Origin: Comamonadaceae bacterium
Lineage (GTDB): Bacteria > Pseudomonadota > Gammaproteobacteria > Burkholderiales > Burkholderiaceae
DNA length: 12,918 bases
Assembly (NCBI GenBank): GCA_947374535.1
Contig: CANCCJ010000070.1
Span: forward strand, 1 to 12,918
Direction of reading: 5' to 3'
Below the pieces are notes generated by a model. That model was not told where the DNA came from. It did not search any database and saw only the letters and a program-made list of their open reading frames with translations. Position 1 is the stretch's first letter; each line of letters begins with the position of its first letter. The position numbers and the translations under genes were made by a program. Shown one piece after another: positions 6,864 to 12,918 of this stretch.

Positions 6864-9341
6864 TTAAACGATGAGGGCTTCAAATTGGCGCGTGTCGACT
6901 TGCGCTTTGTCGAACTCAAACCATGGGTCGGGTTCGGCGTCAAGCGCAAATTGCAAACGTGCCCACAAGGCTTTGCGGCCTGCTTCGTCGTCCAAGATTT
7001 TTTTCTTCACGTAGTCCATGCCCACTCGGTTCACGTAGTGCACGGTGCGCTCGAGGTACCAGCCTTCTTCGCGGTAGAGCTGCATGAAAGCGCCGGTGTA
7101 CTCCATCACTTCTTCGGAGGTTTTGACCTTCACAAAGAACTCAGCCACTTCGGTTTTGATGCCACCGTTGCCGGCGATGTACATCTCCCAGCCGCTGTCC
7201 ACACCGATGATGCCCACGTCTTTGATGCCCGCTTCGGCGCAGTTGCGTGGGCACCCCGACACGGCAAACTTCACCTTGTGCGGGGCATACATGCGCCACA
7301 TGGCTTTCTCGAGGTCTTTGCCCATTTGCGTGCTGTCTTGGGTACCCATGCGGCACCACTCGCTGCCCACGCAGGTTTTGACGGTACGCAAAGCTTTGGC
7401 GTAGGCGTGACCGCTGGGCATGCCAATGTCTTTCCACACATTGACGAGGTCTTCTTTTTTCACGCCCAGCAAGTCAATGCGCTGACCGCCCGTGACTTTG
7501 ACGGTGGGGATGTTGTACTTGTCGACCACATCGGCAATGCGGCGCAATTCGTCGGCCGTGGTCTCACCGCCCCACATGCGCGGGATGACGCTGTAGGTGC
7601 CGTCTTTTTGAATGTTGGCATGGCTGCGCTCGTTGATGAGGCGGCTTTGCGGATCGTCCACCGCTTCTTTGGGCCAGCTGCTGAGGCGGTAGTAGTTGAT
7701 GGCAGGACGGCAGGTGGCACAACCCGTGGCCTTGAGTAGACCGGCTGCATCTGGTTTTTTCCAATTCAAGAACTCGAATACGGCATCGTTGGTCAAGAGC
7801 TTGTGGTCACGAATGGCATCACGCACTTCTTGGTGGCTGTGGTCAGTGCAACTGCAGATGGCTTTTTTCTTCGGTGTGGCCGAGTAGTCGCCGCCTGCGG
7901 TGAACATCAAAATTTGTTCGACCAAACCTGTGCAAGAACCACATGACGCGCTGGCCTTGGTGTGCTTGCGCACCTCGTCCAAGGTGAACAAACCTTTGTC
8001 TTGGATGGCTTTGCAAATTGCACCTTTTTTGACACCGTTACAGCCGCACACCTCGGCATCGTCGGGCATGCTGGCGGCTTTGCTGTGGCCTTCGTGGCCC
8101 ACGTCGCCAATGTTGGATTCGCCAAACATCAGCTTCTCGCGGATGTCGGCCACGCTGCGTCCATCACGCAGCAGCTTGAAGTACCAACTGCCGTCCACGG
8201 TGTCGCCGTACAAACAGGCACCCACCAATTGGTCGTTACGGATGACGAGCTTTTTATACACGCCCTCGTGTGGGTCGCTGAGCACAATCTCTTCGGTACT
8301 GCCGTCGTCACTGCCCATGAAGTCGCCCGCACTGAACAAGTCAATGCCGGTGACTTTGAGTTTGGTCGATGTGAGCGAGCCGGTGTAGCGGCCAATACCG
8401 AACTCGGCCAAATGGTTGGCCAACACTTTGCCTTGTTCAAACAAGGGTGCCACCAAACCATAGGCAATGCCTCGGTGGGCTGCGCATTCGCCCACGGCGT
8501 AAATGCGTGGGTCGGTCACGGTTTGCAGCGTGTCGCTGACCACAATGCCGCGTTCGCAATGCAAGTGCATTTTTTCGGCCAAGGCTGTGTTGGGGCGAAT
8601 GCCTACGGCCATCACCACTAACTCGGCGGGTACATGGGAGCCGTCTTTGAACAGCACCGATGCCACGCGGCCATTTTTGTCGGCGAGCAACTCTTGCGTG
8701 TGCGCCCCCATGCGGAACTGCATGCCGCGCGCTTGGAGCGAGCGTTGCAACAAGCCGCCTGCCACTTTGTCGAGTTGGCGCTCCATCAACCATTCACCCA
8801 CATGCACCACGGTCACAGTCATGCCGCGTTTCATCAAACCGTTGGCGGCTTCAAGGCCGAGCAAACCACCGCCAATCACCACGGCGTGTTTGTACTTTGT
8901 CGCCGCATCAATCATGGCCTGTGTGTCAGCAATGTCGCGGTAGGCCAACACGCCCTCCAGCTCGCGGCCCGGCACGGGCAGCATGAAGGGGTTGGAGCCG
9001 GTGGCCAAAATCAAGCGGTCATACGGCGCGCTTTGGATTTCGCCTGCGGCATTGGTGGCATGCACCACGCGTTTGACACGGTCCACCTCGGTCACCGTCC
9101 AGCTGGTGTGCAGGGTGATGTGGTTGTCGCTGTACCAGTTGCGCGGGTTGAGGATGATCTCGTCCAGCGTTTGTTCACCCGCCAGCACGGGCGACAACAA
9201 AATGCGGTTGTAGTTAGGGTGGGGCTCAGAGCCGAAGACGGTGATGTCGTAAAGGTCCGGCGTGAGCTTGATAAGTTCTTCCAAGGTGCGCACACCGGCC
9301 ATGCCGTTGCCTACCATCACGAGTTTGAGTTTGTTCGTCAT
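6864..9341 (-). CDS. nirB: Nitrite reductase (NAD(P)H) large subunit
   Basis: NirB passes electrons from NAD(P)H through FAD and iron-sulfur clusters to siroheme, reducing nitrite to ammonium. Domains in the 825 residues: FAD-binding VMVGNGMAG (8-16), NAD(P)-binding VVIGGGLLGLEAA (154-166), a BFD-like [2Fe-2S] domain (C432, C434, C467, C470), a second similar CxC...CxxC set (C496, C498, C541, C544), then the ferredoxin-like and siroheme/[4Fe-4S] domains with C657, C663, C697 and C701 (TCVGSEWC and SGCPRNC). Length fits the family (E. coli about 847). I chose ATG 9341: GAGGAG lies 6 nt upstream, and residues before it (an in-frame start at 9395 lies inside nrtD) show no family similarity. It follows nrtD by 10 nt, and its ribosome site overlaps the nrtD stop, suggesting coupling. 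Confidence 0.97.
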   Translation of the reverse strand: MTNKLKLVMVGNGMAGVRTLEELIKLTPDLYDITVFGSEPHPNYNRILLSPVLAGEQTLDEIILNPRNWYSDNHITLHTSWTVTEVDRVKRVVHATNAAGEIQSAPYDRLILATGSNPFMLPVPGRELEGVLAYRDIADTQAMIDAATKYKHAVVIGGGLLGLEAANGLMKRGMTVTVVHVGEWLMERQLDKVAGGLLQRSLQARGMQFRMGAHTQELLADKNGRVASVLFKDGSHVPAELVVMAVGIRPNTALAEKMHLHCERGIVVSDTLQTVTDPRIYAVGECAAHRGIAYGLVAPLFEQGKVLANHLAEFGIGRYTGSLTSTKLKVTGIDLFSAGDFMGSDDGSTEEIVLSDPHEGVYKKLVIRNDQLVGACLYGDTVDGSWYFKLLRDGRSVADIREKLMFGESNIGDVGHEGHSKAASMPDDAEVCGCNGVKKGAICKAIQDKGLFTLDEVRKHTKASASCGSCTGLVEQILMFTAGGDYSATPKKKAICSCTDHSHQEVRDAIRDHKLLTNDAVFEFLNWKKPDAAGLLKATGCATCRPAINYYRLSSWPKEAVDDPQSRLINERSHANIQKDGTYSVIPRMWGGETTADELRRIADVVDKYNIPTVKVTGGQRIDLLGVKKEDLVNVWKDIGMPSGHAYAKALRTVKTCVGSEWCRMGTQDSTQMGKDLEKAMWRMYAPHKVKFAVSGCPRNCAEAGIKDVGIIGVDSGWEMYIAGNGGIKTEVAEFFVKVKTSEEVMEYTGAFMQLYREEGWYLERTVHYVNRVGMDYVKKKILDDEAGRKALWARLQFALDAEPDPWFEFDKAQVDTRQFEALIV

Positions 9342-9347
9342 GCGAGT

Positions 9348-9353
9348 CTCCTC
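9348..9353 (-). promoter_or_regulatory. Ribosome binding site of nirB
   Basis: GAGGAG on the minus strand, 6 nt before ATG 9341. It overlaps the nrtD stop codon (9354-9352), which favours reinitiation from nrtD and decides against the longer reading from 9395. Confidence 0.75.
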
Positions 9354-10185
9354 AGTGTTTCTCGACGTGCGCTTGGCGCGTGTACAAAAAGTCAATCACA
9401 GCTTTTCGGTAATGCAGGTAAGCAGGATCGTCGGCCAGCGTCACGCGTGAGCGGGGACGCGGCAAGTCCACATGCAGCACGTCGCCAATGGTGGCGGCGG
9501 GGCCGTTGGTCATCATCACAATCTTGTCGGACAGCAACACGGCTTCGTCCACATCGTGCGTGACCATGACCACGGTGCTTTGGGTGTTGGCCACGATGGC
9601 TAACAACTCGTCTTGCAGCTTGGCGCGGGTCAGGGCATCCAACGCACCAAAGGGCTCGTCCATCAACAAGACTTGCGGCTCCATCGCCAGCGCACGGGCA
9701 ATGCCCACGCGTTGTTTCATGCCGCCTGAGATTTCGCCCGGACGCTTTTGTGCCGCATGACTCAGGCCCACCATGTCGAGGGCGGCATGGGTGCGGGCGG
9801 TGAGTTGTGCTTTGTCTTCTTTGGGCTTGCCATCCACCAGACCGCTTTGACCGAAGACGCGCTCCACGCCGAGGTAGACGTTTTCAAAGCAAGTGAGCCA
9901 AGGCAGTAACGAGTGGTTTTGAAACACCACTGCACGCTCGGGGCCGGGGCCAGCGATTTCGCGGTTGGCACAAATCAAGGTGCCCTCAGAAGGCATGGTC
10001 AAGCCCGCAATGAGGTTGAGTAAGGTGGACTTGCCGCAACCCGAGTGACCGATGAGGGTGACGAATTCGCCTTTGCCCACGGTCAGGTCGATGTCGCGCA
10101 GCGCTGGAAAATCGCCCTTGGCTGTTTTGAAGGTTTGGGCGACGCCTTGAATTTGCAAATACTTGGTGGTCAGTGATGCGGTCAT
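9352..10185 (-). CDS. nrtD: Nitrate/nitrite ABC transporter, ATP-binding protein
   Basis: ATPase subunit that powers nitrate import. In 277 residues it has Walker [10 protein letters not shown] (46-54), Q-loop Q89 in [13 protein letters not shown], signature SGGMKQR (153-159), Walker B VLLMDEP (172-178), the D-loop and switch H210 in VTHDVDEA. The [11 protein letters not shown] and [12 protein letters not shown] segments are typical of the nitrate/taurine/bicarbonate group. It is a single ABC domain, unlike cyanobacterial NrtC, which carries an NrtA-like regulatory domain at its C-terminus; it therefore corresponds to NrtD (or NasD of Klebsiella), although many annotations call it nrtC. A homodimer is expected. 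ATG overlaps the nrtB stop (ATGA) with a strong GGAGG 7 nt upstream. Confidence 0.94.
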   Translation of the reverse strand: MTASLTTKYLQIQGVAQTFKTAKGDFPALRDIDLTVGKGEFVTLIGHSGCGKSTLLNLIAGLTMPSEGTLICANREIAGPGPERAVVFQNHSLLPWLTCFENVYLGVERVFGQSGLVDGKPKEDKAQLTARTHAALDMVGLSHAAQKRPGEISGGMKQRVGIARALAMEPQVLLMDEPFGALDALTRAKLQDELLAIVANTQSTVVMVTHDVDEAVLLSDKIVMMTNGPAATIGDVLHVDLPRPRSRVTLADDPAYLHYRKAVIDFLYTRQAHVEKH

Positions 10186-10967
10186 GACTGCACCTCCTCA
10201 AAGGTGAATGCGGTGGCGAGTTTGATGAGGGCATACTCCAACACCAAGCCCACGATGCCAATCACGAAGATGGCGATGATGATGTTTTTCACGTTCAGGT
10301 TGTTCCACTCGTCCCACACCCAAAAGCCAATGCCCACGCCGCCTGTCAGCATCTCGGCTGCGACGATCACCAACCAAGCGGTGCCGACGGCCAAGCGCAC
10401 GCCCGTCAACATATAGGGCAACACCGCAGGGAACAAAATTTTGCTCACGATCTTCCACTCGGAGAGGTTCAGTACGCGAGCCACGTTCATGTAGTCCTGC
10501 GGCACACGCTGCACGCCTACGGCGGTGTTGATGACCATGGGCCAGATGGAGCAAATGAAGATGGTCCAAATCGCCGCAGGGTTGGCGCCTTTGAATACCA
10601 ACAAACCGATGGGCAACCACGCCAGTGGCGAGACAGGGCGCAACAAGCTGATGAGCGGGTTGAACATACGCGACAAAAACTCGAAGCGCCCAATCAAGAA
10701 CCCCAAAGGAATGCCCACCAACGCGGCCAAGCCAAAGCCCAGCGCCACGCGCTTAAGAGAACTCCACACGTTCCAGCCTACGCCTTGGTCGTTGGGGCCG
10801 TTGCTGTAGAACGGATTGCTGAACACATCCACGGCTTGCCAGAAGGTATCGGTTGGGTTGGGAAAGTTGTTGGTGCTGGTGATGGACACCAGCGACCAAA
10901 TGCCCACCAGCAGTGCCAAGCCCATGAAGGGCGGCACCACGCGTGACAACAGGTGTTTGAAATACAT
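10182..10967 (-). CDS. nrtB: Nitrate/nitrite ABC transporter, permease
   Basis: Inner-membrane permease of 261 residues. Likely membrane segments are at about 13-30, 72-94, 105-125, 130-150, 188-206 and 229-250. The cytoplasmic coupling loop that contacts the ATPase (EAA region) spans about 160-190, [27 protein letters not shown] region, with the conserved Gly at the end. [22 protein letters not shown] is characteristic of the nitrate/cyanate/bicarbonate permease group. ATG 10967 has AAGGA 8 nt upstream. It lies between nrtA (36 nt) and nrtD (ATGA overlap), the normal order of a nitrate transporter. Selectivity between nitrate, nitrite and cyanate cannot be read from the permease alone. Confidence 0.93.
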   Translation of the reverse strand: MYFKHLLSRVVPPFMGLALLVGIWSLVSITSTNNFPNPTDTFWQAVDVFSNPFYSNGPNDQGVGWNVWSSLKRVALGFGLAALVGIPLGFLIGRFEFLSRMFNPLISLLRPVSPLAWLPIGLLVFKGANPAAIWTIFICSIWPMVINTAVGVQRVPQDYMNVARVLNLSEWKIVSKILFPAVLPYMLTGVRLAVGTAWLVIVAAEMLTGGVGIGFWVWDEWNNLNVKNIIIAIFVIGIVGLVLEYALIKLATAFTFEEVQS

Positions 10968-11003
10968 GAGAGGTGTCCTTGTGCGAGCGTGTTCGTGGGT
11001 GCT

Positions 11004-12248
11004 TTAAGCGTGAACTTTGAAGCTGTCCGCGTACTTCTTCGGGTCTTTGCCGTCCCACACCACGCCGTCCATGAATTTGCTGCTGCGCATGTCGCTCTTG
11101 GGAACAGGGGTGTGGCTAGCCGCCGCCGCTTGTTTGAAGATGTCGATCTGGTTGATCTCTTTGGCCACCTTTAAGTAGTCAGGGTGGTCTTTGAGCAAGC
11201 CCCAACGCTTGTGCTGAGTCAGGAACCACATGCCGTCAGATAGGTAAGGGAAGTTGGCCGTGCCGTCATTGAAAAATTTCATGTGGTTGGGGTCGTCCCA
11301 GGTTTTGCCCAAACCGTTTTGGTAGCGGCCCAAGATGCGTTGGTTGATCACGTCCACGCTGGTGTTGACATAGGCTTTGTCGGCGATGGTTTCAGCCATC
11401 TTCATTTTGTTTTGCAGGCCTGCGTCAATCCACTTTCCGGCTTCCAAAATGGCAGCGGTCACGGCGCGTGCGGTGTTGGGGTATTTCTTCACAAAGTCAC
11501 CGGTGGTGCCCAACACTTTTTCGGGGTGGTCACGCCAGATGTCTTGCGTGGTGGCCGCGGTGATGCCAATGCCATCGGCAATCGCGCGGTGACCCCAAGG
11601 CTCACCCACACAGTAGCCGTCCATGTTGCCCACGCGCATGTTGGCCACCATTTGAGGCGGCGGCACGGTGATGACCTTGGCGTCTTTGAGGGGGTTCACG
11701 CCCACGCTGGCCAACCAGTAATACAGCCACATGGCGTGTGTGCCAGTGGGGAAGGTTTGGGCGAAGGTGTATTCGCGTTTGTCGGTGGCCATCAACTTAG
11801 CGAGACTGGCCGCATCGACGGCGCCTTTGTCGGCGAGCTTTTTCGACAGGGTGATGGCTTGGCCGTTTTGGTTCAAGTTCATCAACACGGCCATGTCTTT
11901 CTTCGGGCCTGCCGTGCCCATGTGGACGCCGTAGATCAGACCGTACAAGGCGTGGGCAAAGTCGAGCTCGCCGTTCACCAACTTATCGCGCACACCGGCC
12001 CAGCTGGACTCTTTGGTTGGAATGATCTTGAGGCCGTATTTCTTGTCGATGCCTAGCACCGAGGCCATCACCACGCTGGCGCAATCGGTCAGCGGGATGA
12101 AGCCAATCTTGACTTCTTCTTTCTCCGGCTTGTCTGAACCTTGGGCGTACACCGCAGCACGCAGGGCGGGTGCGATGGTGAGCGCGCCTGCGGTGGCGGC
12201 TTGCAAAACATTGCGGCGGCTCATGGGGGTCTCCAAAAGATTGGTCAT
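11004..12248 (-). CDS. nrtA: Nitrate/nitrite ABC transporter, substrate-binding protein with Tat signal
   Basis: Periplasmic binding protein of the NrtA/CmpA family, 414 residues. The N-terminus carries a twin-arginine signal, SRRNVLQ at 10-16, with a hydrophobic stretch and cleavage near VYA-Q (35/36); cyanobacterial NrtA is instead a lipoprotein. The mature protein shows VKIGFIPLTDCA, SSWAGVRDKLVNGELD (W83), FPTGTHA (166-172) and VGEPWG (214-219), all typical of nitrate-binding members. I chose ATG 12248 because AGGAG lies 7 nt upstream. The longer in-frame start at 12308 would fall inside the leader hairpin. A cytoplasmic sensor relative, NasS, is similar but lacks a signal peptide, so this is the transporter component. 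It is the first gene after the sigma-54 promoter and attenuator. Confidence 0.95.
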   Translation of the reverse strand: MTNLLETPMSRRNVLQAATAGALTIAPALRAAVYAQGSDKPEKEEVKIGFIPLTDCASVVMASVLGIDKKYGLKIIPTKESSWAGVRDKLVNGELDFAHALYGLIYGVHMGTAGPKKDMAVLMNLNQNGQAITLSKKLADKGAVDAASLAKLMATDKREYTFAQTFPTGTHAMWLYYWLASVGVNPLKDAKVITVPPPQMVANMRVGNMDGYCVGEPWGHRAIADGIGITAATTQDIWRDHPEKVLGTTGDFVKKYPNTARAVTAAILEAGKWIDAGLQNKMKMAETIADKAYVNTSVDVINQRILGRYQNGLGKTWDDPNHMKFFNDGTANFPYLSDGMWFLTQHKRWGLLKDHPDYLKVAKEINQIDIFKQAAAASHTPVPKSDMRSSKFMDGVVWDGKDPKKYADSFKVHA

Positions 12249-12255
12249 GACATCA

Positions 12256-12260
12256 CTCCT
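12256..12260 (-). promoter_or_regulatory. Ribosome binding site of nrtA
   Basis: AGGAG on the minus strand, 7 nt before ATG 12248, and downstream of the attenuator hairpin. It decides the start against an in-frame ATG at 12308 located within the hairpin. Confidence 0.8.
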
Positions 12261-12282
12261 ATTTAAAAACGGGGACAGAAAC

Positions 12283-12338
12283 GACAAAGGCGTCCTCACC
12301 ACATGCAACTTGGGTGCATGGGTGGGGACGCCTTTGTC
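12283..12338 (-). terminator. Leader attenuator hairpin upstream of nrtA
   Basis: On the minus strand GACAAAGGCGTCC (12338-12326) pairs perfectly over 13 bp with GGACGCCTTTGTC (12295-12283). The stem continues after one C/A mismatch through CACC/GGTG and, past a single bulged T, CATGCA/TGCATG, to a 7-nt loop: about 23 bp in all. The tail is U-rich but broken (GUUUCUGU), with GUUUUU further on, so termination may need help or be leaky. It lies between promoter and nrtA and overlaps the NasT-type RNA element, so it is best read as a conditional terminator that is lifted when NasT binds. Confidence 0.75.
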
Positions 12339-12357
12339 CTTGAGCCGTCATTGGCTC
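12326..12357 (-). ncRNA. ANTAR-type two-hairpin leader RNA element (NasT target)
   Basis: On the minus strand two small hairpins follow each other. P1 is GAGCC-AATGAC-GGCTC (12357-12342, 5-bp stem); after a 2-nt AA linker, P2 is GGAC-AAAGGC-GTCC (12339-12326, 4-bp stem). Both loops are hexaloops with A at position 1 and G at position 4, the described signature of RNAs bound by ANTAR-domain antiterminators. P2 lies almost wholly within the 5' arm of the attenuator hairpin, so the two folds exclude each other. Binding of NasT would hold P1-P2 and let transcription run into nrtA. nasT itself is encoded immediately upstream. Structure is read by eye; function is inference from the known mechanism. 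Confidence 0.82.
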
Positions 12358-12371
12358 TTGCCGAGAGTGAT

Positions 12372-12387
12372 TGCAATTGCTGTGCCA
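12372..12387 (-). promoter_or_regulatory. Sigma-54 (-24/-12) promoter of the nitrate operon
   Basis: The minus strand reads CTGGCAC-AGCAA-TTGCA, very close to the sigma-54 consensus (TGGCACG-N4-TTGCW), with GG and GC spaced exactly as required (10 nt between). This puts transcription start near 12361-12362, just 4-5 nt before P1 of the ANTAR element, the tight arrangement expected for a leader-controlled operon. Sigma-54 promoters need an enhancer-binding activator; NtrC is the natural candidate for nitrogen genes. Confidence 0.82.
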
Positions 12388-12410
12388 GATGTTTAGGGTT
12401 CTCCCGCATG

Positions 12411-12431
12411 AAAAAAGCCCCATAGCGGGGC
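12411..12431 (-). terminator. Intrinsic terminator of nasT
   Basis: On the minus strand GCCCC-GCTAT-GGGGC is followed directly by TTTTTT, a compact classical rho-independent terminator. It begins 35 nt after the nasT stop and ends 23 nt upstream of the -24 element, so it separates nasT transcription from the operon promoter. Confidence 0.85.
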
Positions 12432-12443
12432 GTTTACATGAAT

Positions 12444-12465
12444 GCGCACCAAGTCAGCGCACCAA
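12444..12465. repeat. Tandem 9-bp direct repeat GCGCACCAA
   Basis: GCGCACCAA occurs at 12444-12452 and again at 12457-12465, 13 bp apart, right at the nasT stop and roughly 85-105 bp upstream of the predicted start site. GCACCA resembles one half of the NtrC site (GCACC...GGTGC), but both copies face the same way, so this is at best a pair of half sites. It is in the right place for an enhancer; function is unproven. Confidence 0.35.
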
Positions 12466-12466
12466 A

Positions 12467-12918
12467 CTAAGACAAAAGGTCGGCCATGTCCAGTGTGCGT
12501 TGTGCCACCTCGGCCATCTTGAGGCCCTTGTCCATCGCAATTTTGCGCAGCTTGGTGAAGGCCTCCTTTTCGCTCAGGCCTTGACGCTCCATCAGTAGGG
12601 CTTTGGCGCGGTCGACCACGGTGCGTTCTTGCAAGGCATTGCGTGCATCGTCGCGTTCATCGCGTAAGCGCTCTTCGTATTCAAAACGTGCCATGGCCAC
12701 ATCAAGAATGGGTCGAATACGTGTGCTGGAGAGTCCATCCACGATGTAGGCTGACACGCCCACCGCCAAGGCATCGCGGACGTGCGTGGTGTCGTTGTCG
12801 TCGGTGAAGAGGACGATGGGGCGGCGCTCGTCACGGGTGGCAAACACCACATGCTCTAAGGCATCGCGTGCTTCAGACTCTGCGTCCACAATGATCAAGT
12901 CAGGCTGCAACTGACTGA
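12467..12918 (-). CDS. nasT: Nitrate-responsive ANTAR antitermination regulator NasT, 5' end missing
   Basis: The gene runs off the right edge; 149 residues are visible and the frame stays open to the edge, so about 45-50 N-terminal residues are probably missing from a protein of the usual ~190-200. The visible start, QLQPDLIIVDAESEARDALEHV, is the phospho-acceptor region of a receiver-like domain. A helical linker (ARFEYEERLRDERDDARNALQER) leads to the C-terminal ANTAR domain (TVVDRAKALLMERQGLSEKEAFTKLRKIAMDKGLKMAEVAQ), a three-helix RNA-binding unit. In studied systems NasS binds nitrate and then frees NasT to prevent termination in the leader of the nas operon. A matching RNA element lies just downstream, which strongly supports the assignment. 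The NasS partner is not in view and may lie just beyond the edge. Confidence 0.93.
   Translation of the reverse strand, partial: SQLQPDLIIVDAESEARDALEHVVFATRDERRPIVLFTDDNDTTHVRDALAVGVSAYIVDGLSSTRIRPILDVAMARFEYEERLRDERDDARNALQERTVVDRAKALLMERQGLSEKEAFTKLRKIAMDKGLKMAEVAQRTLDMADLLS

Noticed and set aside
6858..7739. A 293-residue open frame on the plus strand inside nirB
   Set aside because: Antisense shadow of nirB; low-complexity His/Ala/Val/Phe-rich product with no motif.
6864..9395. Longer nirB starting at 9395
   Set aside because: The extra 18 residues overlap nrtD and lack NirB similarity; GAGGAG marks ATG 9341.
8634..9563. A 309-residue open frame on the plus strand across nirB and nrtD
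   Set aside because: It spans two well-supported genes on the other strand and shows no domain or ribosome site.
11283..12056. A 257-residue open frame on the plus strand inside nrtA
   Set aside because: Antisense shadow of nrtA with biased composition and no family resemblance.
11004..12308. Longer nrtA starting at 12308
   Set aside because: The start would lie inside the attenuator hairpin without a ribosome site; ATG 12248 has AGGAG at 7 nt and places the Tat motif correctly.
12358..12380. TTGC...GCAA hairpin upstream of P1 as the first ANTAR hairpin
   Set aside because: It has only 4 bp and an 11-nt loop and overlaps the -12 element, so it would lie mostly outside the transcript.
1..12918. 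CRISPR array, tRNA, rRNA, insertion sequence or prophage remnants
   Set aside because: No regularly spaced repeats, cloverleaf-like segments, transposase-like proteins or terminal inverted repeats were seen; nearly all bases belong to intact metabolic genes.

Overview
This window looks like a chromosomal segment of a betaproteobacterium, probably Burkholderiales and plausibly Comamonadaceae. That is an inference from codon and protein style, moderately high GC and gene order; no marker gene is present. It is dominated by a complete assimilatory nitrate/nitrite operon on the minus strand, so it reads from right to left.

Layout from the right edge: the 3' part of nasT, an ANTAR-domain RNA-binding antiterminator, ends at 12467 and is followed by an intrinsic terminator (12411-12431). 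Next comes a compact control region: a sigma-54 type -24/-12 promoter (12372-12387), then a leader of about 110 nt. The leader can fold either as two adjacent hexaloop hairpins, each with A at loop position 1 and G at position 4 (the RNA signature bound by ANTAR proteins), or as a long hairpin whose 5' arm consumes the second hexaloop hairpin. This is a readable NasT antitermination switch. The operon follows: nrtA (Tat-exported nitrate-binding protein), nrtB (permease), nrtD (ATPase), nirB and nirD (nitrite reductase large and small subunits), nasA (molybdenum nitrate reductase), cobA (SUMT, for siroheme) and cynS (cyanase). Spacings are 36 nt, ATGA overlap, 10, 11, 23, ATGA overlap and 27 nt, so one transcript is likely.

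The logic is coherent. NrtABD brings in nitrate, NasA reduces it to nitrite, NirBD reduces nitrite to ammonium, and CobA feeds the siroheme that NirB needs. CynS adds a second route to ammonium, from cyanate. The promoter and leader suggest two-level control: nitrogen limitation through sigma-54 and probably NtrC, and nitrate sensing through NasT.

Left of cynS is a 339-nt stretch without a gene; it contains a bidirectional-looking terminator hairpin. Then comes a two-gene minus-strand unit: an exported metallo-beta-lactamase-fold hydrolase, overlapped by 11 nt with a family 3 periplasmic binding protein that starts at TTG. At the left edge, converging on that unit, is the 3' end of an isocitrate lyase/PEP mutase family gene. 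I see no tRNA, rRNA, CRISPR array, insertion sequence or phage gene.
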